From NCBI GenBank assembly GCA_003566395.1, contig PXDL01000454.1, positions 1 to 6,151 on the forward strand: a stretch of DNA of 6,151 nucleotides. Reading direction: 5' to 3'. Numbering within the stretch: the stretch's first letter is position 1; each line of letters opens with the position of its first letter. The stretch comes from Balneolia bacterium (GTDB lineage Bacteria > Bacteroidota > Rhodothermia > Balneolales > Cyclonatronaceae). Shown here piece after piece: positions 1-6,151 of the stretch. A program made the position numbers and the translations under genes. The notes under the pieces were generated by a model. That model was not told the origin of the DNA. It made no database searches and was given only the letters and a program-made list of their open reading frames with translations.

Positions 1-173
1 CCCGCCGCTGCCAGGTATAAAAGCGCCGGGCAGCCCAGCCCCCCGGCGCCTGCAACCAGCACCGATGCCTGTTTCAGCAGTTTCTGGCCGTTTTCACCAA
101 ATTCATCCAGGGCAATCTGACGCGCATATTTCCTGCGTTCGGCTTCCGAAATTATTTCGTTATGTTTGCTCAT
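1..173 (-). CDS. moeB: MoeB/ThiF/HesA-family adenylyltransferase, N-terminal part (probably molybdopterin-synthase adenylyltransferase)
   Basis: This is a partial gene: the ATG is at 173-171 and the reading frame runs off the window start after 57 codons. The visible N-terminus has the family layout: a helix with RKYARQI (residues 14-20), then GENGQKLL, then a beta strand SVLVAGAGGLGCPALLYLA with the nucleotide-binding glycine loop GAGGLG (42-47). This closely matches the start of E. coli MoeB (RYNRQI ... GQ ... VLIVGLGGLGC). In this family the enzyme adenylates the C-terminal glycine of a ubiquitin-like sulfur carrier (MoaD for MoeB, ThiS for ThiF). The catalytic Asp, the zinc cysteines and any C-terminal rhodanese domain lie outside the window. 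The N-terminus cannot by itself separate MoeB from ThiF or HesA. The divergent mogA favours MoeB, so family membership is secure and the symbol less so. Upstream of the ATG there is no clear Shine-Dalgarno sequence. Confidence 0.85.
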   Translation of the reverse strand, partial: MSKHNEIISEAERRKYARQIALDEFGENGQKLLKQASVLVAGAGGLGCPALLYLAAA

Positions 174-322
174 ATAATTCAAAGAAATCTAACCGAAGGA
201 ACTGATTTGCCTTCAGAAGGTTTTGATAATCCGGGGATTTTGCTCGTATTCAACGCCGGATCAAAAGAACGGTTTTGCGAAGCCTTCCTTCAATCATTCA
301 AATATAGAAAGCTAACTCTGCC
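174..322. promoter_or_regulatory. divergent moeB-mogA intergenic region with candidate promoters and a small palindrome
   Basis: The 149 bp between the two divergent start codons must hold the start signals for both genes. Toward mogA there is a weak sigma70-like pair, TTGATA (223-228) and TATTCA (247-252), with an 18-bp spacer. Toward moeB there is TATATTTG (306-299, minus strand), which fits the TAnnTTTG -7 box known from Bacteroidota. An ATTG (329-326) lies 19 bp upstream of it, overlapping the mogA start codon. An 11-bp perfect palindrome, CCTTC-A-GAAGG (210-220), lies between the genes and a weaker GAAG-C-CTTC sits at 279-287. The promoter boxes are short and could be chance matches. That the region is regulatory follows from the divergent layout. 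Confidence 0.4.
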
Positions 323-853
323 ATGCAATCCATTCCTATTGGAATTATCACCCTTTCCGACCGCGCCAGCCGGGGCGAATATGAAGACCGGTCCGGTCCG
401 GAAATCAAGACCTATTTTGAAGAACGCCTCGCCAATCCCATAGAATGGACCTACAAAATAATTCCTGATGAGAGGGACCTGCTGCGGCAACAGCTGATTA
501 AATTGAGTGATAAGCGTATTCCGTTAATTTGCACCACCGGCGGCACAGGTCCCGCGCTACGTGATATTACACCTGAAGTAACCATGGAGGTATGTGACAA
601 ATTGCTGCCGGGTTTTGGAGAAGAGATGCGTCGCGTTTCGCTCAAAGCTGTTCCAACGGCCATTTTATCGGCTCAGACGGCCGGGATTCGGAAACAGTCC
701 CTGATTATCAACCTGCCGGGCAAACCCAAGGCTATAGCCGAATGCCTTGACGGCGTGTACGCTGCCATCCCCTACTGCATCGACCTGATTGAAGGCCCTT
801 ATATGGAGTTTACCGAGAAAGGAAGCCACGCCTTCAGGCCCAAAAACAAGTAA
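323..853 (+). CDS. mogA: molybdopterin adenylyltransferase MogA
   Basis: This 176-residue protein is a MoCF-biosynthesis (MoaB/Mog) domain from end to end. MogA adenylates molybdopterin with ATP, giving the intermediate into which MoeA inserts molybdate; it acts in the cytoplasm. The visible motifs match E. coli MogA: ISDRAS-like LSDRASRGEY (11-20), IPDE with Asp49, TTGGTGPALRDITPE (71-85) with Asp81, LPGFGEEMR (95-103), LSAQTAGIRKQSLIINLPG (115-133), and the C-terminal IPYCIDLIEGPY followed by AFRPK. The two Asp residues correspond to E. coli Asp49 and Asp82, both implicated in activity. The full-length IPYC...EGPY...AFRPK tail identifies MogA rather than the shorter-tailed MoaB. The protein is about 19 residues shorter than the E. 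coli enzyme, in part because the loop between CLDGV and the IPYC strand is missing. The ATG start gives the expected N-terminus (PIGIITLSDRAS). A purine-rich GAAAG lies 11 bases upstream, which is a weak ribosome site. Confidence 0.96.
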   Translation: MQSIPIGIITLSDRASRGEYEDRSGPEIKTYFEERLANPIEWTYKIIPDERDLLRQQLIKLSDKRIPLICTTGGTGPALRDITPEVTMEVCDKLLPGFGEEMRRVSLKAVPTAILSAQTAGIRKQSLIINLPGKPKAIAECLDGVYAAIPYCIDLIEGPYMEFTEKGSHAFRPKNK

Positions 854-867
854 GCGGATACAGGCCT

Positions 868-1587
868 TCAGCTTACCAGCATTTTAAGCAGTTTGCGTTT
901 AGCAATCGGGAAGAGCGTCGATTCAAACGAAAATTCCAGGGGCGTATGAAATGAATACGTGGCCGGATTGGGCAAATCCCGGTACTCTTTGATTAAATCG
1001 AGCTTAATGGAACCCGGGCTTTGATGAACCGACAATCCGCCGCTTAAATTTTTAATAAGCGTGGTTTTCAGCGAGCGGTACCGCTCATCGGCATTCATAA
1101 AAATCGACATTTCGTAACGAAAAAGTTGTAAGGCACCCGTTTCGGTGTTGGGTAGAAAGAAATAGCCCTCGTCGATATAGGTCGGCTGAATGCCAACTGA
1201 ATCCACGTTCAGATTTTCATCCACAAACTCATAGATATTAATTCCTTCCTCTATTGCCTCGGTGATAAGCGGCTGTGCCCAGGTAATAAATTCCCTCACC
1301 GCATTTAGGTCGAGCTGCTCGGGAAGAACCGACTCAAACTCAATTTTTTTCCTTTCAAGATCAATTTGCTTGATTTTCTTCGGACCGTTTTTTTCCAAAG
1401 ATGCAAACCCGTCAAGAATCCGCTGAAGATTACTCTGTAGCTGAATTAGTTCGGCAAGATGAGGATACAAGCGGTTATGCTGGAATTCCTGCCTGACTTG
1501 TTTCAGGTTTCCAAGTACATAATACTGGCGTTTTTCGAAGTCATCGGCAACCTGTGTAAACACATCGAGATTAAGCTTGCGGCTCAT
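868..1587 (-). CDS. uncharacterised 239-residue soluble protein
   Basis: I do not recognise this protein. The frame is open from an ATG at 1587-1585 to a TGA at 870-868. A TTG two codons further upstream (1593-1591) could also start it, but the ATG is preferred; neither has a visible Shine-Dalgarno sequence. There is no signal peptide, no hydrophobic membrane segment and no metal-binding cysteine cluster (in fact no cysteine at all), so it is probably cytoplasmic. The first 60 or so residues look all-helical and amphipathic (VFTQVADDFEKRQYYVLGNL, then HLAELIQLQSNLQRIL). A basic segment follows (GPKKIKQIDLERKKIEF, about 68-84), then a helix with FITWAQPLITEAIEEG. The C-terminal half looks mixed alpha/beta, with EGYFFLPNT (140-148), a strand around LQLFRYEMSIFM, and a basic tail AKRKLLKML. 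It converges on mogA and lies downstream of aroA behind a terminator candidate, so it is probably transcribed on its own. Length, an intact frame and ordinary base composition support a real gene; its function cannot be read from the sequence. Confidence 0.8.
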   Translation of the reverse strand: MSRKLNLDVFTQVADDFEKRQYYVLGNLKQVRQEFQHNRLYPHLAELIQLQSNLQRILDGFASLEKNGPKKIKQIDLERKKIEFESVLPEQLDLNAVREFITWAQPLITEAIEEGINIYEFVDENLNVDSVGIQPTYIDEGYFFLPNTETGALQLFRYEMSIFMNADERYRSLKTTLIKNLSGGLSVHQSPGSIKLDLIKEYRDLPNPATYSFHTPLEFSFESTLFPIAKRKLLKMLVS

Positions 1588-1811
1588 AGGCAATATCGAT
1601 TTGGAGGACAGAACTGGATGATAGGCAGCACCGCACTTTCCTCAGGAAGAAACAGTCTTCGGCCGGGTTGGTAGCGACGCTTTCTAAATAAAACGTATAA
1701 AAACCCTAAAATCAATATAGCTGAAAAGGGCTTTTTTATTTTTCCGATGTGTTTTAACCCAACTTGGTTTCAGTCCTGATGAGCCTAACCTTTCTGCACA
1801 TCACAAAAATA
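1588..1811. other. non-coding gap between aroA and the uncharacterised gene
   Basis: The gap of 224 bp lies between two minus-strand genes. Its aroA-proximal half is AT-rich and contains the terminator candidate at 1699-1737. The other half (about 1590-1680) must carry the promoter of the uncharacterised gene, but I see no convincing promoter pair there. A short perfect inverted repeat, TTCCT-C-AGGAA, lies around 1638-1648. No small ORF with a plausible start and ribosome site stands out. Confidence 0.5.
1699..1737 (-). terminator. candidate intrinsic terminator downstream of aroA
   Basis: Read on the minus strand, the sequence is an A-run, GCCCT, an 18-base interior, AGGG and then TTTTTAT. 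CCCT (1707-1704 on plus) pairs with AGGG (1727-1730 on plus), and the flanking A and T runs extend the stem past one bulged base. Inside the loop TCA and TGA can pair as well. It lies about 75-110 bp past the aroA stop, where the end of the TPR-aroA transcript is expected. Because both flanks are A/T runs, it could also act in the plus direction. The GC core is only four base pairs, so confidence is moderate. Confidence 0.5.
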
Positions 1812-3113
1812 TCACGACTCGCCATTGACGCATAGCTTGTCCAGATGATCAAAAAAAGCGGGATAGGACACCTTTACGCACTCAGCTTCCAGAATTTCAG
1901 AAGGGGCGTCCGCCATCAGCGCCATAACCGAAGCGGCCATTGCAATACGGTGGTCGTGCCAGGTATCATACACGGTAGATTTTGGCCTGAATTCGTTGTT
2001 TCCTGTAATTTCAAACCCGTCTTCAAACTCTTTTACTTCAGCTCCCGCACTCCGAAGCAGTGAAACCGTGGCACGTATTCTGTCGGTCTCTTTTGCACGA
2101 AGCTCCCCGGCATTGCGGATTTCGGATACGCCCCCGGCGAAACACATCGCAACAGCCAGCACGGGAATTTCATCAATGGCGTTCGGGATTTCCTCCGGGC
2201 GCAGTGATGTGGCTTTCAATCGGGCCTGTCGTACCGTAATGTCGGCCGTAGGCTCAGATTCGCTCTGCATATTTTCAAGGGTGATGGAGGCCCCCATACG
2301 TTTTAGAATGCCCGTTACCGCAGAACGTGTCGGGTTCAGACCGGTATTATTCAGTGTGATGACAGCATTTCCGACCAGAGAACCCGCTACCAGCCAGAAC
2401 GCGGCTCCGGATATATCGCCCGGCACACGAAACCTGGCCGGCTTCACATCCACCGAGCGGCTGCTTGAAATAACGATTCGCCCGTCGGCTTTTCTCTCGA
2501 CCGGAAGCCCGAGCATCCGTTCGGTGTGATCCCGGCTCGGCATGGTTTCAGTTACCGTGGTTTCCCCACCGGCAAACAGCCCGGCAAGCAATACACACGA
2601 TTTCACCTGAGCACTTGCAACAGGCAGCGTGTAATCGATGGCCTTCAACCCATCATGCGCTTTGAACCGGATGGGTGCGCGACCCTCGCCGGAACTTTCA
2701 CAAGATGCCCCCATCATACGAAGCGGGTCCAGTACACGGTTCATTGGACGGGCACTCAGAGATGCATCTCCCGTAAGAGATACTTCAAGACCGGCCCCGG
2801 CAACAATTCCGCTCAGCAGCCTCATGGTCGTACCGGAATTTCCACAATCAAGCTGTTTCTGCGTAACCTTCAGCCCGTTTCTGCCCTTACTGAAAATTTT
2901 GATATGATCGGGATGTCGTTCAATTCTGCATCCCAGGCCCTCAAGGCAGGCAATCGTACTCTGTGGATCGGCGGAATCCGGATAGTTGTAAATTACAGAT
3001 TCTCCTTCGGCCAGAGCGGCAAACATGGCGGCTCTGTGCGCAATTGATTTGTCGGCAGGCAAATCGGTTATTACACCTTTTAATCCCTTTGCGGGATCTA
3101 CTTTCTGAATCAT
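1812..3113 (-). CDS. aroA: 3-phosphoshikimate 1-carboxyvinyltransferase (EPSP synthase)
   Basis: This cytoplasmic enzyme joins phosphoenolpyruvate to shikimate-3-phosphate, the sixth step of the shikimate pathway leading to chorismate and the aromatic amino acids. At 433 residues it is full length. Visible motifs are LPADKSIAHRA (18-28; Lys22, Ser23 and Arg27 bind substrate), DCGNSGTTMRLLSG (89-102), SAQVK (167-171), RDHTE (194-198), NPTR (260-263), the catalytic Asp314 in AIDEIP, AKETDRIR (340-347) with catalytic Glu342 and Arg345, and HDHRIAMA (386-393). SAQxK, RxHxE and NxTR together are the signature described for class II EPSP synthases, although the usual GDKS is ADKS here. The residue equivalent to E. 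coli Gly96 is Gly94. The gene starts 8 bp after the TPR gene stops, on the same strand, so it is probably translated from a shared transcript. Only a weak GGAA lies before the ATG. A candidate terminator follows at 1699-1737. Confidence 0.98.
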   Translation of the reverse strand: MIQKVDPAKGLKGVITDLPADKSIAHRAAMFAALAEGESVIYNYPDSADPQSTIACLEGLGCRIERHPDHIKIFSKGRNGLKVTQKQLDCGNSGTTMRLLSGIVAGAGLEVSLTGDASLSARPMNRVLDPLRMMGASCESSGEGRAPIRFKAHDGLKAIDYTLPVASAQVKSCVLLAGLFAGGETTVTETMPSRDHTERMLGLPVERKADGRIVISSSRSVDVKPARFRVPGDISGAAFWLVAGSLVGNAVITLNNTGLNPTRSAVTGILKRMGASITLENMQSESEPTADITVRQARLKATSLRPEEIPNAIDEIPVLAVAMCFAGGVSEIRNAGELRAKETDRIRATVSLLRSAGAEVKEFEDGFEITGNNEFRPKSTVYDTWHDHRIAMAASVMALMADAPSEILEAECVKVSYPAFFDHLDKLCVNGES

Positions 3114-3121
3114 ATTCCGGC

Positions 3122-6115
3122 CTACCGTAGTTTGGCCTGAGCGCGCCTTGCGTACTCGGAATCGGGATATTCATCCCTGATGATCCGCGCTGTCTGCTCG
3201 GCTTCGGTTCTGTTACCCAAAGCGATGTTAGAATCGATGGATGCCAGCATGGCCTCGGCAACCCATTCAGTATAGGCGCCGAAGAAAATCCTCACGTTCC
3301 CGAACTCCTGTACGGCATCGATATGACTGTTTCTGCGCTGCAGGGTGAGTCCGAGCCTGAATTGCGCTTCTGCCCCGGCTTCCCCGCTGCTCGCATCCGA
3401 AACCTGCTTGAAAAGTGCCTGGGCGTCGTTAAAGTTGCCGCGCTGAAAGGCGACCCGGCCGAGCCCGAGATTCACTCGATTGGCGTCTCCCCCGATGGAG
3501 CGGGCGGCCTCGAAGTTGCGCTGCGCAGATTCAAGATCGTTTAGCCCGAGTGCCGCATTTCCGATTCCCAGCCGTGCTTCAAACCGGAACCTGCTGGATT
3601 CAGCCAATTCCCTGAAATAATCCATGGCCCGGTTGTACTCACCGCTCCGGAGATGCATCATCCCAAGTTCCAGAAGCGCTGCGTCGGCCCGCTCGGTGCC
3701 GCTGAAATCTTCGGAAAGCCTTCGATACGCCTCAACGGCTTCATCACGCTGACCCGCTGCGTTATACGCCTCAGCCAGCGTAAACCACGCCTGAGGAAGC
3801 ATCTGTTCGTTATTAGTAATGCGTATATACTGACGGAAAGCCTGAATCGCGCCTTCATAATCCGCCGATTCGTACATCATACGTGCCTGGCGGAACCGAA
3901 GCTGATCCGCGGTTCCGGCCTGTGGATTTTCAGCAATAAAGCTCTCAAGCCGGTCGGTGCTGGTGTCATCTATCCCGGCCGCGTCCTGTGCAAACTGAAT
4001 GCCGTTTACCGCTTCAATAATCAAATTACTTCGTGGGTAGGTATCCAGGACTTTTTGGTAAGCGGCTATCGCCAGGTCATACTCTTCAGCATTATAATGG
4101 GCGTTGCCGATATTAAACTGAGCGCGGGCAGCCCATTCGGAGCGCGGAAAGCGCGCTATGGTTTGTTCAAATTCCTGAATAGCCTGGCTGTAATTGCCCG
4201 ACAACAAATAGATGTACCCTATACTGTACTGGGCCTGCTCGCGAAAAGTACTTTGCGGATACTCCTCAATCAGCCTCCTAAACGTACGAACTGACTCGAA
4301 TGTGCGGTCGTCGCGGTAGTAGCTGTTGGCGATCTGGTACATTGCATAATCGGCGCTGCGCTCGAAATTCCGGGCGGCTTCGTAATAGTTGATAGCTTCA
4401 GTGTAGTTACGAAGAGCAAAATTAGCATCGGCTATTCTAAGGCGCGCATCAATATCGTACGGGAATGCGTATTCTTCCGGCGCTTCAAACGTGCTCAAAA
4501 ACTCCCGAAGAGGCGGTATGGCCTGGTCGTAGTTGCCCAGCATGAAGTGGCTCCATCCCAGAGAATACCGTGCCGCCGCTGCAAACTCACCACGGGGAAA
4601 CTGCCGCAGATACCGCTGAAAACGGTCACGTGCAGGCCCGAACTCACGCATATTGTAATAACTGTCGGCGCTCCAGAACAGGGCCTCCCCCCCGATTTCC
4701 GAATCCGGACTTTGGGCGAAAACGCTCTCAAAAATCGGTTGGGCCTCCTCATACGCCCTGTTGCGATACATCACCCATCCACGCTGAAACCGGGCTTGTA
4801 ACTGCACGTCAGGGGTTGTATGTCCCGAGGCCTCCGCCCGTTGAAACGACTCGATGGCGCGGGTGTATTCGGCATTTGCGAAGTAGGCTTCACCGAGCAG
4901 GGTAAAGACTTCGCCCGGATGCTCCAGCGGCTCAAGATTTCTGACCACGTACAACAGGCGCTCAATTGCGGAAACATGATCTCCGATTTCAAACAAAATT
5001 ACGGCCCATTCATAATAGGCCTTCTCTACCCATTTCCCGCTGCTGAAGGTTCTTGAAAATGCCTCAAATGTTTCCAGAGCCAGATCGTAGCGTCCGCTCA
5101 GTTTCTGATTTACGGCCACGTAATACTTGGCCCTCCTGGAAAGATCGTCCCGGGAAGTAACGGCCCGTTCAAATGACTGCGCCGCCCAGTGGTACACACC
5201 CTGCTTGTGGAATACCCAGCCCAGCCCGTAATGCGCCAGGCGCTCCTCTTCCGTCCCCTCGTTCAGCCTGATATAGCGTCGGTACCAGGTTGCAGCTTCA
5301 TCAAGCTGATTGAGATAATTGTAACTTTCTGCGATAATGAGGGAAGCTTTTGATTCCTGTTCACGGTTCAGGCGGGAAAGCGCCGAGCGAAGCGATTCGA
5401 TGGCTTCTTCGTACCGTCCCTGCCGATAATAGGCTTCGCCCAGCGCCGTGCCTACGCGATTGCTGACTTCAGCCACAGGATAGGTCGAGCGAAGTTTCTC
5501 AAACATTTCGGAGGCTTCATCATACTGTTCCTGCATCAGGTAGAGGCGCCCGCGGCTGTATAAAGCCATTGGGGCGAAACGGGACATTTCATACTCTTCA
5601 GTAATTCTCCCGAAAAAGTGGTGCGCCCGGTCGTAATTGCGCATGCTTACGTAGGTGTCGGCATTCCAGTACAGCACCTGAGGGGCAAAACCGGCATCGA
5701 GCGGCAGAGAAAGAGCACGCTCATAAAATGTTGTGGCACGGGAAAGATCGCCTTCGTAACTGAACCGATGAGCAAGATCTACATACAGGGAACCGGCTTC
5801 ATCACTTTCGGGAAACAGGGCGATAAATTGATCGAAGTACAGTTCGGTACGTTCCGGTTCGGCAGCAGCTCTTGAAAGGGTGATGTAATACGTGGCTTTC
5901 CGCCGGTATCTCAGCGACGGCTCGTCTTTCAGGTAAGTTTCGAGTTTTCGCACCGCTTCATCAAACTGGCCGTTTTCATAAAGAGTGATACCTTCAAAAA
6001 GTCTGTCCGCGTCCGGGGTCTGACTGTGCTGGGTGAAAGCTGGCGTTGCCGAATATAAGCCGGGAAGGAGTGCGAATACCATCAAGACGGACAACCGTCG
6101 CAATATAATGTGCAT
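3122..6115 (-). CDS. large exported tetratricopeptide-repeat (TPR) protein
   Basis: This 997-residue protein starts with a Sec-type signal sequence: a positively charged start with Arg6-Arg7, a hydrophobic core LSVLMVFALLPGLYSA (8-23), and probable cleavage at about residues 23-29. There is no lipobox cysteine, so it is probably periplasmic or loosely membrane-associated rather than a lipoprotein. The remainder is almost entirely helical hairpins spaced about 34-38 residues apart, roughly two dozen of them. Typical units are YSIGYIYLLSGNYSQAIQEF (630-649) and FNIGNAHYNAEEYDLAIAAY (667-686), each usually followed by an F/YP turn such as RFPRSE or TYPRSN. These units resemble the TPRs of BamD and CpoB/YbgF, which act in outer-membrane assembly and division. 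No enzymatic domain is visible, so a scaffold or protein-binding role is inferred. The repeat rhythm is interrupted around 700-735. It lies directly upstream of aroA. The frame is intact to its TAG stop. Only 36 bases upstream are visible and show no clear promoter or ribosome site. Confidence 0.93.
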   Translation of the reverse strand: MHIILRRLSVLMVFALLPGLYSATPAFTQHSQTPDADRLFEGITLYENGQFDEAVRKLETYLKDEPSLRYRRKATYYITLSRAAAEPERTELYFDQFIALFPESDEAGSLYVDLAHRFSYEGDLSRATTFYERALSLPLDAGFAPQVLYWNADTYVSMRNYDRAHHFFGRITEEYEMSRFAPMALYSRGRLYLMQEQYDEASEMFEKLRSTYPVAEVSNRVGTALGEAYYRQGRYEEAIESLRSALSRLNREQESKASLIIAESYNYLNQLDEAATWYRRYIRLNEGTEEERLAHYGLGWVFHKQGVYHWAAQSFERAVTSRDDLSRRAKYYVAVNQKLSGRYDLALETFEAFSRTFSSGKWVEKAYYEWAVILFEIGDHVSAIERLLYVVRNLEPLEHPGEVFTLLGEAYFANAEYTRAIESFQRAEASGHTTPDVQLQARFQRGWVMYRNRAYEEAQPIFESVFAQSPDSEIGGEALFWSADSYYNMREFGPARDRFQRYLRQFPRGEFAAAARYSLGWSHFMLGNYDQAIPPLREFLSTFEAPEEYAFPYDIDARLRIADANFALRNYTEAINYYEAARNFERSADYAMYQIANSYYRDDRTFESVRTFRRLIEEYPQSTFREQAQYSIGYIYLLSGNYSQAIQEFEQTIARFPRSEWAARAQFNIGNAHYNAEEYDLAIAAYQKVLDTYPRSNLIIEAVNGIQFAQDAAGIDDTSTDRLESFIAENPQAGTADQLRFRQARMMYESADYEGAIQAFRQYIRITNNEQMLPQAWFTLAEAYNAAGQRDEAVEAYRRLSEDFSGTERADAALLELGMMHLRSGEYNRAMDYFRELAESSRFRFEARLGIGNAALGLNDLESAQRNFEAARSIGGDANRVNLGLGRVAFQRGNFNDAQALFKQVSDASSGEAGAEAQFRLGLTLQRRNSHIDAVQEFGNVRIFFGAYTEWVAEAMLASIDSNIALGNRTEAEQTARIIRDEYPDSEYARRAQAKLR

Positions 6116-6151
6116 CTTGGGGATACTAAGTTATGATACTGTCAGCGTGGA

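Noticed and set aside
162..443. Plus-strand 93-codon open frame overlapping the moeB start and the front of mogA
   Set aside because: It overlaps two recognised genes in another frame, shows no known motif, and its end lies inside the well-supported mogA.
836..867. AGGCC/GGCCT inverted repeat as a mogA terminator
   Set aside because: The stem is only five pairs with a 22-base loop and no T-run follows, so it does not meet the pattern of an intrinsic terminator.
1459..1674. Plus-strand 71-codon open frame running out of the unknown gene into the gap
   Set aside because: More than half lies antisense to the 239-residue gene, it has no ribosome site, and its translation has no recognisable feature.
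1996..3047. Long plus-strand open frames (173-177 codons) antisense to aroA
   Set aside because: aroA is certain from its motifs on the minus strand. These frames are mirror reading of its codon usage and have low-complexity or unremarkable translations.
3653..4294. A 213-codon plus-strand open frame antisense to the TPR gene
   Set aside because: The minus-strand frame carries consistent TPR periodicity throughout this stretch. The antisense translation has no family signature and no start signal.
3122..6115. Repeated units in the TPR gene as DNA-level tandem repeats
   Set aside because: The similarity is at the protein level with degenerate codons; I see no near-identical DNA copies that would suggest recent expansion.
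1..6151. CRISPR array, transposon ends, tRNA or phage-type genes
   Set aside because: No regularly spaced direct repeats, transposase motifs, terminal inverted repeats or tRNA-like cloverleaf sequence were found on either strand.

Overview
The window carries five protein-coding genes and no RNA genes, mobile elements or CRISPR arrays that I can see. It looks like ordinary chromosomal core sequence from a moderate-GC bacterium. None of the visible starts has a strong Shine-Dalgarno sequence, the EPSP synthase is of the class II-like type, and there is a roughly 1000-residue exported TPR protein. This combination suggests the Bacteroidota/Balneolota/Rhodothermota side of the tree. That placement is an inference from gene style, not proven by a marker.

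Layout: (i) 1-173, minus strand: the first 57 codons of a MoeB/ThiF/HesA-family adenylyltransferase, cut by the window edge. (ii) 174-322: a 149-bp divergent intergenic region. (iii) 323-853, plus strand: mogA, molybdopterin adenylyltransferase. (iv) 868-1587, minus strand: a 239-residue protein I do not recognise, converging on mogA with only 14 bp between the stop codons. (v) 1588-1811: a non-coding gap holding a hairpin/T-tract terminator candidate for the operon upstream. (vi) 1812-3113, minus strand: aroA (EPSP synthase). (vii) 3122-6115, minus strand: a 997-residue exported TPR-solenoid protein that sits 8 bp upstream of aroA and is very probably co-transcribed with it.

How the genes fit together: the adenylyltransferase and mogA point to molybdenum-cofactor synthesis. 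MoeB would activate the small sulfur-carrier subunit of molybdopterin synthase, and MogA adenylates molybdopterin before molybdate insertion. This pairing is the main reason for preferring MoeB over ThiF for the truncated gene. The TPR protein and aroA form a tight tandem pair with no obvious metabolic link: an envelope scaffold and a cytoplasmic shikimate-pathway enzyme. I did not find a clearly novel system. The items most worth a second look are the unrecognised 239-residue protein and the TPR-aroA pairing.
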